Assembly (NCBI RefSeq): GCF_002127325.2
Contig: NC_035448.2
Coordinates: forward strand, 63,785,751 to 63,849,750
Source: Helianthus annuus
Lineage: Eukaryota > Streptophyta > Magnoliopsida > Asterales > Asteraceae
Direction: 5' to 3'
DNA length: 64,000 nt
The translations under genes and the position numbers were made by a program. Under the pieces are notes generated by a model. That model ran no database searches and had not been told where the DNA came from. It worked only from the letters and a program-made list of their open reading frames with translations. Below, piece after piece: positions 22,861-34,687 of this stretch (the first letter of the stretch is position 1; each line of letters opens with the position of its first letter).

Positions 22861-22917
22861 CAGACAATTATGATTCTATGTTGTGTCATCACATGTAACA
22901 CCCAACAATATAATGTA

Positions 22918-24583
22918 GGGTTAGGATAAAATAGAAATTTTTTAGCTAAGAAGGTTAGTAAGTAATTTTGACCATCAATTGATTTAATCAAGGGCTAAGA
23001 TCAAATGAGTGAAATTGAAGAGAAGAAAAGAGACGCGTGTGTTTGTGTAAGTGCATTTTAGTCAATTCAGAATAATAGTTTCTCTCTCCTCCAATTTCCT
23101 CCTAATTTTTAAATTTTAATAACTTTTTCATACGACATTATTTTTTTTTATAAAAATTGCACCCAAAAACGAGCGTTTTTTTATCTTTAAAACGAGTATA
23201 CTATTTCTATATTTTCGATTTTTTTTTTGAAAACCCAGTTGCGTAAAACGCAATAGAAAAAACCCAGTTACGTAAAACGCAATTGAAAAAAAACGTAAAA
23301 AAGTGACTTTTTTCTAAAACGCAATGCACCAAAAACACAAAGAAATGTCTTATTTCTAAAAATCAATGGCCAGAAAACAAAAAGAAATGTATTATTTCTA
23401 AAACGCAATAGCCTAAAAATACAAAAAAAAATGTACTTTCTAAAACGCAATGGACTGAAAACACATAAAAATGTGTTTTACCTAAAACGCAATGCACCAA
23501 AAACATAAAGAAATGTCTGATTTCTAAAACGCAATGAGTAGAAAACACTTAAAAAATCCGTTTTCTAAAACCCAATGGCCTAAAAACACAAAAGAAAGTA
23601 TACTTTCTAAAACGCAATAGACTGAAAACACAATAAAATGTGTTTTACCTAAAACGCAATGCACAAAAAACACAAAGAAATGTCTTATTTCTAAAACGCA
23701 ATGGCAAGAAAACACTTAAAAATGTCTTTTTTTTTTCTAAAACGCAACGGACTGAAAACACATAAAATTGTGTTTTACCTAAAACGCAATGGACTAAAAA
23801 CACTTCAAAAATGTGTATTTCTAAAACGCAATAGCCAGAAAACACATAAAAATGTCTTATTTCTAAAATGCAATGGCTTAAAAACACAAAAGAAAGTGTT
23901 CTCCTTAAAATGAAATGGACTGAAAACACATAAAAAAGTGAAACACTTCAAAAATGTGTTTTTCTAAAAACGCAATGGCCAGAAAGTGTTCTCTCTGTCT
24001 ACGAAAATGAGGCAATTTCCAGCTCGACCCCAGCCAGGGGCTCTGCCCCTTGGACCCTGCTCCTAGGGGCGCTGCCACTGGACCCCCACAATGACTCAAT
24101 TCAAAAACCCAGATCGTAAAAATGCAATTCAAGAACTTCTTACATGGATCGAAGCCGATTTCTTTAACGATTGACGAAATTTGAATGATAGAAATACTTT
24201 CAGCGATCGAATCAAACGGATCGAGTGATTCGCTTCAAAATCACGGGAAAAAATGAGATATTGTATGAAGTTAAACTGGGTTTATTCAAAAAGTTGAAGA
24301 ACACATTGATTGGGTGTTTGAATCATTGATTGGTGACGAAAATCGCATTATAATGTAGTGATTATTGAGATAAAAAGTGAAAAAAAGGTTGAAGATGGTG
24401 GGTTTTGAAAATGGTGGGTTTTGAAAATAGTGGGTTTTGAAGTTACTGGGGGAGTAGAAGGAAGAAGATTGGATACGATTGACTAAAAATCACTTTCTCT
24501 TTATTTTAAATTTTGCCACATGTCATAACCCTATTGCTTCTTATCCTTTATAGTCAAAATAAACTTGATATTGATCCTCATCC
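22918..24583. mobile_element. MULE-like element with perfect 10-bp duplication
   Basis: The 10-bp sequence ATATAATGTA occurs at 22908-22917 and 24584-24593. The inner ends are loosely inverted: GGGTTAGGATAAAATAG on the left, and GGATGAGGATCAATATC on the right when reverse-complemented. Both continue with related ...AAGG.TA.TAAG sequence. A 9-11 bp duplication is typical of Mutator-like elements. There is no transposase; the interior is a minisatellite (23240-23990), a GC-rich block (24010-24095) and AT-rich DNA. Confidence 0.7.
23240..23990. repeat. ~42-bp minisatellite, about 17 copies
   Basis: The core TTTCTAAAACGCAATGG is followed by a short variable part and AAAACACA plus a run of A with ATGT. 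Copies begin roughly every 41-46 bp (for example 23441, 23482, 23526, 23566, 23608, 23650, 23692, 23738, 23780, 23823, 23864, 23907). Some copies have diverged (CCCAAT, TGCAAT). Minus-strand open frames here are translations of the repeat, not genes. Confidence 0.9.
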
Positions 24584-24593
24584 ATATAATGTA

Positions 24594-25560
24594 ATATTTA
24601 TGTTAGAAGTTATAAAGAGAATAATTTATTTAATCAAATAGTGATTTTAAATGTATTTGCACTATTTTGAAGTGTTATACGGTATATCAGTAATTTCCAA
24701 AACAAGTGAAATTTGGGAATTTAGTGCCAAAGTGACATATAAGCAAGTTAAGGGACTATTTGGTCAATCTATGAACTGAAATTTCTTTAAAAAATAGTGT
24801 AAAAAAAGATTTGCATTAAATAAAAATATAAGTACAACTGTACAGAAAAAAACAGAAGCAAAATACTAGAGAAGGAAAAGAGAGAAATACATTTCTTGAA
24901 TAACATTAAAATTCGGAGAAACTCAAGTTTGAGTAGTAGTTTAAACAATTTCTATGGGTGATTTTAAGGCTTCTAAAAGTATCAAAACACTTTGGTAAGT
25001 GTTCATATTGAAATTTTGGTAGAAATAAGTTTTAAAACTAAGTATTCGACAACTAATAGGTAGTGGCTTGGTTAAGGGAACCGACTAGAGCTTTAGCAGA
25101 CCATAAGGCATCAAGAGAGCCTCCAAGGAGGCCTCACTAAGCCAAAGTGAACACAACTCATTCCAACTCTTTCCTTTTTTGCCCTACGACAAATGATGGA
25201 TTTATGTTATGCCAAAGCTTATCATTTGTATGTGTTTAGAAACTGTTAAAAGGGTATATATATAGGACCAGTTTAATAATACAAATGATGTTATAAAATG
25301 TTACTTATAATTATATATATATATATTAAACCCATTAAGTCTAACTATCTTCCAAATCGATATCCACCGTTAGATCTTGCTAAAATGAAATCTGGGCCGT
25401 TTAAACTCACTAAAATAACCGCTTTTGTGGTGGTTTTTGTGGCGGTTCCAAGAGGTTATGGTCGGTTTTTGTATGTGGTGGTTACCTCCATCTTTTGCTA
25501 CCCATTATCTCCATAACTCAACCACCTAAATGTCACATTTAACCGTTTCAAGTATTGATT
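24594..25560. other. Intergenic, no recognisable gene
   Basis: AT-rich DNA with a short (AT)n tract near 25313-25329. The plus-strand frame at 25298-25516 contains this tract and has no recognisable domain. A TC-rich stretch after 25560 could be a promoter or 5' leader of the fragments that follow. Confidence 0.4.
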
Positions 25561-25943
25561 CTCTCTCACGTCTCTGAATCTACGCTCCCCTAACTTCTCT
25601 CTTTGCCGGTTACCTATTTTTCGCCAGTTTACAGCGGTTGTCTCTCCCCTAACTTCTCCCACCACGTTCGTCTACCACTGTGTATAAAACTATCATCAGT
25701 CATCCTCTCCAATCCATTATACACCATCCTCTCGAATTCTCTGCTCCTCTCTCACCAAGAAAACCCAAATCGACAATCGAATTTTCTCTGGCCGTCTCTC
25801 CCCCAACCAAATCCAAATCAACAATCAATTGTTGATTTGCATCCCTAACCCAAAAGGCATAGGAGCATCTAATTGTTTACACCCAAATTGGAAAAATTAG
25901 GGTTCGCTTTGTTAAATGTGAAGTGAGTCGCCAGCCACTCGTG

Positions 25944-27300
<1,357 letters not shown>

Positions 27301-27485
27301 GACGCTAAACTTATACCCACCAATTGATTTTAGACGGCACGCTAAGAAAGAAAATTTTCAATCATGATTGGAGGCAATTTGCCCACATCAAACATTTTGC
27401 TGTTGACAATTTTATTCTTACACGTAACTGTTTTGTTGGACTATTTCTGTGACGTGAGGCTAAAATTGTGAAAAAAATGTTTTGT

Positions 27486-27870
27486 TCTAACTTTTACCTT
27501 ATTATAAATAACCAACTTTTTTAGGAAAGAAAAAATCATCAGTTTCAACAATCTAATACAAGGTAACAAACTTTCTGAAGCTTGGATTTAAGGTAATATG
27601 ATCTGTTAGCTAATAATTTTGATGGAGTGGTAATTTGTCCATAAGAAAAAGTGATTTTACGCAATAAATGTGAAAAAAATGTATCATTTATTGCGTAAAA
27701 TTACTTTTTGTTATGGACAAATTACCTCTCCATCAAAATTGTCAGTTACCGGATCATATTACCTTAAATCCAAGCTTCTTAAAGTTTGTTACCTTGTACC
27801 AGAATTGTTGAAACTGATGATTTTTTCTTTCCTAAAAAAGTTGGTTACTTAAAATAAGGTAAAAGTTAGA
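27486..27870. mobile_element. Foldback element (385-bp near-perfect palindrome)
   Basis: The left arm begins TCTAACTTTTACCTTATT and the right arm ends with its complement AATAAGGTAAAAGTTAGA. The two arms pair along almost their whole length, with a short loop near 27660-27690 around CAATAAATG...CATTTATTG. There is no coding capacity. No target duplication was visible, so the class (foldback or MITE) is open. Confidence 0.85.
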
Positions 27871-28329
27871 CCAGACTCATAAAATATAAGGGAAATACTC
27901 GACAAGTAGAATGGACTGGATACAAACAAGTGGGCCTGGAAATTAAAGTGTACTGGGATAAACCATTGCTTATGGATTTGTTGTCTTTTAAGTGGACTGG
28001 TACTAAAGTGGATCTCAAAAGAGGAAAACATGGGCTGTAGCTTTATAAAAAATAATGAGAAGGCCCATAAAATAAAATAAATGTGGATTATTAGATGGGA
28101 TTCTTATGGTGGAATTAATTTGTTGGGCTCGATGACTGGGAATCTTGTAAATTGTCATGGGCCTATACTGATTGGGATGGGAGTTAATATGGAAAAAGTC
28201 TAAGAAGCATTGTAGGTGAACTTGGATATTCGGAGGTGGTTGATGATTAAATGCAATTGCGTTTTGTGTTGGGGACAGGTTAATCCTTCAGAGTCTTTAA
28301 ACCGGATCATCGATAAAGAGTATAAGAGT

Positions 28330-28580
28330 ATGGCATAACGGATGTGCAGAAAAAACGAATTATTGATGCCCTTCGGAGTGATGCGAGAGCGGTTAAAGCG
28401 GAGGATCATGAAGAGTGGGTTGACGGGGAGTGGGAGTTCTTTTACGATAAATGCATGGAGCTAAGACTTTTGTGACGAGGATGTTTACGAAGATGATAGT
28501 GGCTCAGTCCAGTTTTTATCGCAACTCGCAAAGACGGGTAAATATTTCGATCCCATAGTTGTGAAACCTCCTAAACGTTA
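28330..28580 (+). pseudogene. Possible LINE first-ORF C-terminus
   Basis: A coding-like stretch reads ALRSDARAVKAEDHEEWV then GEWEFFYDKCMEL, a break, and EDDSGSVQFLSQLAKTG followed by FDPIVVKPPKR and a stop at 28578-28580. The composition is protein-like and the reading is interrupted by a TGA near 28473. It resembles the C-terminus of the first protein of some plant LINEs. This is recognition from memory and weak. Confidence 0.3.
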
Positions 28581-30651
28581 ATTTTATGTGTCTTTCGTTC
28601 CTGTTTAATGGGTCTGTTTTTTGGGTTTTGGGTTTGTGTATGTCTTTGTGTCGGTTGGTGTTGGGTGGTGCTCGTAAGTTGCTTTTATTCGGAACTTTTT
28701 GTTTGATTTTGTTTGGCCGATGGTTGATCTTTTTTGGCAGCAAAGCTGGTTGTGATAAGCTGGGAAAATTCTGGTTTGTTTCCAGGTTTTTTAAGATTAT
28801 GTTGGCTGGTTGTGCTCTTGGCGTCCTGGCTTGGTGTCCGGATTCGAGTGTCCGGGTTGGGTATTTTGGTGTCCGGGTCTGCCCCTACCGATCGTTCCAT
28901 TTGGTCAGTGACTTTGTTTTATCATTCCGGTCCTTTTGCTTATGTCCGAGTCTGTGTTTTGGGATTGGTTTCCTCTGATTTTATGTTTAAGTCTGAGTCT
29001 GTCCTATTTTTCTGCGTTAGTCTGGGTCTGCTCCGAGTGTGCTGTTTGGCTCCGGCGTCAAGTCATGAACTGGGTCTGTTCAGCGTACATGCTTCGGGTT
29101 TATCTCACTAGATTTATGCTTGGAAAAAGAACAATTCTTTGGATGGTTATTTTTGTTGTTTTGATTGGGTTTGTTTCGACTGCCCGGGTATGTTGTATGG
29201 AGCCGAGTGTTTGGTTTGGTATGATTTTGGTCTGAATCCCGGGAATGGGTCAGAGCTATGGAGCACGGGGACACCAGTTTGCATCGAGTACCTGTCCCGG
29301 GGACGACTCGGGGACGGAAACGCCTAGGGAACGGCTTGGGGACGTTTCCCAAAAGTACCCGGATATTGGGGACTTCTACAAAACCGTACCCGATATTGGG
29401 TACTTCCAAAATAAAGTATCGGAGACGTTTCCTAAAATATTTAGGGTTTTAACCCTTTGATTTGATTTTATTTGACTTTGATAATTTTGATAATCATTCC
29501 GTATGCAAGAGAATATTTGGATGCTTTTATAACCATTCTGTATGCTCCTGTTTCTCAATATTTGAATGCGAGAGAATATTTGGATGTTTTGATAACCATT
29601 CTGTATCCTCCTCTATAATAACCATTGATTGTTTATTGTTTATTTGAGAAATTGAGGAACATAGAATAGAATAAGGAACAGAGAATAGAATCAATAAATT
29701 GAATGTTCCTATTTCTCAATTTCTTGAAAACCCAACAAAACGGCAAAACAAAAAAAAAATACTATTTATTAAGTCAACAGAGAATAGAATAATCAATTAA
29801 CGATAATTAATTACCTATTGTTTATGTATTGGTTTTTTGTTTTGGCGGCTCTCTGTTTGAGGGTGCGCTTGTGAATAATAGTTAACTTTCAAAAAAAAAA
29901 AAAAAAAACCTATTGTTTATGTAGTGTTTTTGTAGTTTAATATATTTTTGGACTTTGTTTAATATATTTTTATTTTTTGGACTTTGTTTAATATAATTTT
30001 ATTTTTTAACATTATTTTTTTTGCCATACCCGTATCTTGTATTTTTGAATTTTGTCGTTCCCGTACCCTTATCCGTGCTACATAGGGTCAGAGTTTATGT
30101 GCTTGGCAGGTTATAATCCGGGCTTTTGTCCCGGGTTTCCTGGTTTGATCTCCGAGTTTTTGATACAGATTAGCTCAAGTTTTATTGTTCCGACTTTGTG
30201 CATCGGGCATGTTTTAATTTGGGCTCTTTTATATTTAATCAGGCTTGGTTGCGGTCCTGGTTTGCTTATGGAATACGACCCTCTTGGCTGGCCCAATTTA
30301 TTTCCTGCTTGTGTGGCTTTAATTACTTTGGCTGCTATCATGTGGAAGGCCCACGACATGGGTATTATTTATTTGAAGATTGAAGGCCCAAAGTTTTTGG
30401 ATTTTTGGATACCAGTGTTATGTTTGTTGTAAGTTTATGTAATATTGTTATGCTTGAAAAGGATATTATTTCTATTTCCTACTAGGAGTTTATTTTTTAG
30501 TAGGCATAGTATGGTTTTCGGTTTTGGTGGTTCCCAAAACATGTTTTGGGAGTCCAAGTGTTACGGGGGTTATGCCCCTCCAACAAATACATGTAAAATC
30601 CTTTCATTTTATTAAAGTTTGTCGGGCAAAAGCTCATTTACCAAAAAAAAA
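28581..30651 (+). other. Probable LINE-type non-coding DNA with poly(A) end
   Basis: T/G-rich sequence without a long recognisable frame. It ends near 30600-30651 in TTTCATTTTATTAAAG..., CATTTACC and a run of A, a typical end for a poly(A) retroposon. A further A-run follows CTTTCA near 29888-29907. A repetitive GGGGAC-rich stretch lies at 29265-29375. The many overlapping frames here are composition artefacts. Confidence 0.35.
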
Positions 30652-30867
30652 AAGTTAATAAGTCATTTTTGTAGTGTTTGGATAATGTGTTGAGAAGAGT
30701 TTTTGTGGCCTGAAAAGAAGAAAAGGAAAGGTTAGATGGTTCTGACTTTTTCAAAAATAAGAAAGGGTGATGGAAAAGGAGAAGCAATCCCAAACACCGT
30801 CAATATAGATTATCTTTGTTTGTTACGTAGTTAGCGTAACCCGTCCACCAGACGGGTATTAAACTAG
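30647..30867 (+). mobile_element. Helitron-type 3' end, copy 1
   Basis: It ends with the hairpin ACCCGTCC-ACCA-GACGGGT followed by ATTAAACTAG, the CTRR terminus expected of Helitrons (CTAG at 30864-30867). About 220 bp upstream of this end aligns with the region 31446-31664. No 5' TC terminus or helicase was identified. Confidence 0.55.
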
Positions 30868-30868
30868 G

Positions 30869-31013
30869 TAACCCTAACAAACTGAAATGTAAATTACCTG
30901 AGCAAACTTGTAAAGAACGGGATAAACAATCTGATTTGAGAGCATTAGAACATACAAATTGTGATGCTGATTGAACATAATAAAAGCTCTCCAATCACGG
31001 AGGTTATGGTGTT
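30869..31013 (-). repeat. Inverted copy of 25944-26088 gene segment
   Basis: On the minus strand this repeats the segment with ATG (30976-30978), the 81-bp frame and the splice donor CTCAG|GTAATT (exon end 30898), along with flanking DNA on both sides. Both copies have the same 81-bp length but differ at scattered bases. One copy has GAACCCGTTG where the other has TATCCCGTTC. It lies between the two Helitron-type ends. Confidence 0.75.
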
Positions 31014-31445
31014 ATGTATTACTTAAATGTATCCTCTTGACTTTCTAAATTTATTTATTCGTGGTTATGTCAAGTGTTTTAATTGGTTGGATTGTTGTCG
31101 TATAAAAACGTTAACATGTCGAAAAGAGGCCACCTTTGAGGTTAAAGAGAACGATCCAAAAGCTGAGAAAATATAGGCAGTAAACCAACCATATTTGAAT
31201 GTTACTACACTTTCCCCCAATGTTGTCTATCGTTTACTTTTTCATTAAAATGACACAATTTCATGTTTTACCACTCTATCAGTTTTATTTTATATTGTTT
31301 TGTGGTTGTACACTCTTCATGTTCGTTTTACTTTTATAAATTAAAAAATGGTGCTTTTGTTTATAATGTTCTTTAGACTTGTGTTCACCTAACGTGGGTG
31401 TTTGGGATTGTTTATTTTGAGCTGCTTTTAAGTTTTTGACTTCTT

Positions 31446-31664
31446 AAAAGTTAATATGTCATTTTTGTAGTGTTTGGATAATGTGTTTTGAGAATGCGTT
31501 TCACTGATTTGAAAAGAAGAAAAAGAAAAGTTCGATGGTTGTAATATTTTCAAATAGGAGATGGAAAAGAGGAAAAGGGAGAAGCAAACCGAAACACCAT
31601 CAATATACATTGTCTTTTTTTGTTACCTTAGCGTAACCCGTCCAACGGACGGGTATTAAACTAG
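31446..31664 (+). mobile_element. Helitron-type 3' end, copy 2
   Basis: The terminus is a perfect 8-bp stem, ACCCGTCC-AAC-GGACGGGT, followed by ATTAAACTAG (CTAG at 31661-31664) and then T, as expected for insertion between A and T. The preceding ~210 bp is related to copy 1. It may close a Helitron containing copy 1 and the captured segment at 30869-31013. The 5' end is not located. Confidence 0.6.
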
Positions 31665-31816
31665 TTATGTTTGTTTGTAATGTTCATGGTGCACACGAAT
31701 AGGACTGGAATGGATAATGGCTAAAGGGCTTGGATGGCTAAAGGATTGGACTTGGGCTTAGAGTTTTGGGCTAGATGCTAGTAGCCGGGTACCAGTCAAT
31801 GCAAGTGGACAAGTTC

Positions 31817-32485
31817 CAGTGGCGAATCCAATGTTTTTTTTTTTACTGGGGTCCATTTTTTGGTGTAAGAATTTTTCACAACCAATTATTAAAATTTTCG
31901 GGTCGGTCATCGTAGTCGGGTCAGGGCTAAGAAATAATATAGAATCATTTAGTGGACATGCAAACACTACATTAGTAAGAACCATTTTGAAGCATCAAAT
32001 TATCAAATAGTGGTAATTAATAAGTTGCTTGGAACCAACAACACAATTACTTCACATAACTTCAAACTTTTCTTTCAGGTTTTTTTTTATGAATGCCATC
32101 GTATATTAAAAGTGTTATTTGGTAATCGAATGTGAAATAAAATCATTCAGAGTCATTCAATTGAAGCAAATTAGAGGATTCACTTTATCAAATTAAAGAA
32201 GCAAATTAGAAGATAAATGGGTGGGTGGCTGTGTTGTTTTAAAACACTTGTTTAATTTGAATGGAAAAAATAAACTAAAAAACAACACACGTAAGACATG
32301 AACATGGGATCCATATGTTGATAAACAAGGGGATTAACCACCATACCATCTTTGTTTTTAATACTTTGGGGTCCAACTAATTATTTTTATGGGGTCCTTG
32401 AAAAATTTAACATACCGATTGTACTATTTTTTTTTAAACATTGGGGTCTGTGGACCCCGACCCACACCATATGGGTCCGCCCCTG
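31817..32485. mobile_element. Small non-autonomous hAT-like element
   Basis: The ends are CAGTGGCGAATCC on the left and CAGGGGCGGACCC (right, reverse-complemented), similar short terminal inverted repeats of the hAT type starting with CAG. The flanking octamers ACAAGTTC (31809-31816) and AGAAGGTC (32486-32493) match at six of eight positions, consistent with an old 8-bp duplication. The 669-bp interior has no gene and repeats GGGGTCC/GGACCCC near both ends. Confidence 0.6.
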
Positions 32486-32679
32486 AGAAGGTCTGGTGGT
32501 TATACAAATATAACACAACCTTCAAGTTATACAATTCAAGTCAGTTATGCAAGTGGTGAACCGAGTTTCCTATAAAAGCTGAGATCCGGGTTTTAATCAT
32601 TAATTCACAACTATTGTCCTTACACACACATTTGCTAGTCTCTCTCTTCCTTTGGTTGGATCGTAGGAAGTCTTTTGTT

Positions 32680-33417
32680 TTTAAAGATACAAGTGGTTTT
32701 GGGAAGGAAACAAAGATGGAGTTTTCTCAATTGCTAATTTTAGAGCGCAAATTATGAAGAAACGTAATGAGGATTCAGTTAGAATGGTGTTTAGATGGAA
32801 GAAGTGGATTATTTCAAAGATCGACTAAGCTTTTATGGGTAAAATTCCATCTAAAGTGGGGTTAATTCATAGTGGTGTCCAGATTGTAGTTCCTTTATGT
32901 AGTAGTTGTGGGCCGGATCAGGAGGACCCGGATCGCATATTATTTTCGTGTCTTTCGGTTAAGGCAATTTGGTGGAATATATGGGCTTGGTTGAAGTTGC
33001 CTAGACCAAGTCCGTCAGTTATTGAAGTTGATGCTATACAGAAGATTATAAACTTAAAAGGTTTTAATGAGTGAAAACGAAGTAGTAGTTGATGCTAATG
33101 AGTGGAAAAGATTGATCGAAGCAGTGTTATTTTTTACGATTTGGAAAATTTGGAAATGTAGAAATGGTAAGATATTTGAAAACTTAATGGGAGACAATTC
33201 CTAAGATGGTTGTAGGCATTGAAGAGGATTCGTTTTTGTGGATAAATAATAGGTCCAAGCTCGGGGAGCTAAATAGAGGAAGATGGTGTGATTTTAACAT
33301 AAGAAATGTAGTAACTTAATGTTTTCTTTCATTGTTTCCTTGTATGTTCGGGACTTCTAGCGTCTAGATGGCCCGGTTTATTGGCAATAAAATTTTATAG
33401 TTGGTTGTTAAAAAATT
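32680..33417 (+). pseudogene. LINE reverse transcriptase C-terminus (zf-RVT), 5'-truncated
   Basis: The frame 32835-33074 reads GKIPSKVGLIHSGV, PLCSSCG and ILFSCLSVKAIWWNIWAW, the zinc-binding domain (zf-RVT) at the C-terminus of plant LINE polyproteins. After a break, 33128-33190 still encodes FFTIWKIWKCRNGKIFEN, the usual end of that protein. A 3' UTR follows, ending with TTGGCAATAAAATTTT near 33390. The upstream RT palm is absent and the remaining part has shifts, so this is a dead, 5'-truncated copy. Confidence 0.75.
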
Positions 33418-33711
33418 GGTCTTATTTTAATGCAACTAACTGCCCACTACTACTGCTATGTTGAAAGACTTGGTCACTCATGAGAAATTATCAGTCTTCA
33501 CTGCAACTTATCGATGGATTGATTGGGTTTGGGTCAGGCTCTGTCCACAAACCTGATTCACATCTTGATCTCTCTTCGGGGCCGCTCTGAAGTGGGCTTA
33601 ACAACATCCTGTTGGGCTGTAACATCTTTCTTTTAATTTTTTTAATTCGCTTTTCTTAACATAATCAATTTTTCAAACATTTTTCAACCAAACTTTCCAA
33701 AATCAAATAAA

Positions 33712-33930
33712 GTGCCTAGTGGCATCTTGGGGGTGTGATAAGGCTTTAGGACCAATAGGTCTTGGGTTCGACTCCCACAAGGGGGTTTTCCATATTTATT
33801 GGGTTTACTCCTGAATTGGAGTATAGGCATTATAGCCTAGTGGAGATGGATATGATTGGGTGGTTTCGTTGGTGGCACGATGATACTCCAAGGTCCGTAA
33901 AAGATCCGAATTTGTCGTTCAAAAAAAAAA
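33712..33930 (+). mobile_element. tRNA-derived SINE
   Basis: It contains CTAGTGGCATCTTGG (box A-like), then GGGTTCGACTCCC (box B, near consensus, about 33764-33776), a unique body, and the end GTCGTTC plus ten A. The end sequence and box B are shared with the SINE at 9073 and the one at 22542, so all three may belong to related families. I could not define a clean target duplication. Confidence 0.7.
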
Positions 33931-34687
33931 GTTAAATACATTGCCTTCAAACCATATAAGAAATGTTTACTGTAAATACTCTGATTCTAAATAGTAATTT
34001 CTTTTAAGTTTAAGTACATATAACTGAACCTGACATTCTTGAGTTAGACTTGTGTAACACACTAACTTGTCATTATATATTAACAAAAATGGTGTACATC
34101 ACCGTTGGGCGTCTCCCACCGATAGTTTGTCATATATATTCGTGACTGAAGAAACACAGATTCAACGTTGATTTCATCTGAGTGTCGAATTGGTGATTCT
34201 TCAGGTACATTAAGTAATAATCAGTGATATGGTTTACTGGCTGGGAACTTATGAACTTGTTATGTTGTATGAGATGTAATTGCTTATACATTTACTAGTA
34301 TTTGATTTCCGTAAACGTGACACGGCAAGCCATGATCTTATCCGTATAAATTGCAAAATTCTGGTGAGCTTGTTAGGAACTTATGTTATGGTTAGTATTG
34401 GATTCAACTCACTTCAACTAATGATCTAAAACCTAATGTTTGGACACTCTTTGGGGGTCTTATGATTTTATTTGCACTAGATGAAGCATTTTAAAGTTAT
34501 GATTTCAATGTAATAATGTGGGCTCTTAAAAATTGATACGTACAACCATAAAGTGAATCATATTCAATTAATCACAAAAGCTTGAATCGTATACATATCC
34601 AAAAGAGCAACAACATTCGAGTTCTGAGTTGATAAGACATTAGAAATATCCTGTGAGTAGAATATTGTATTTCTGATCCAAATAAAC
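33931..34687. other. Downstream flank of the HSP70 gene, no other gene
   Basis: I searched the minus strand here for the missing HSP70 lid and the EEVD tail and saw neither. The sequence is AT-rich and presumably includes the HSP70 3' UTR just below 34688. Confidence 0.4.

Noticed and set aside
23268..24132. Minus-strand open frames rich in VLE, FFVF and LRF as a membrane protein
   Set aside because: They are translations of the 42-bp minisatellite in several frames, with no start context or codon bias.
28586..29460. Several overlapping plus and minus frames as small genes
   Set aside because: They overlap in all frames of a T/G-rich stretch, lack domains and mostly reflect composition.
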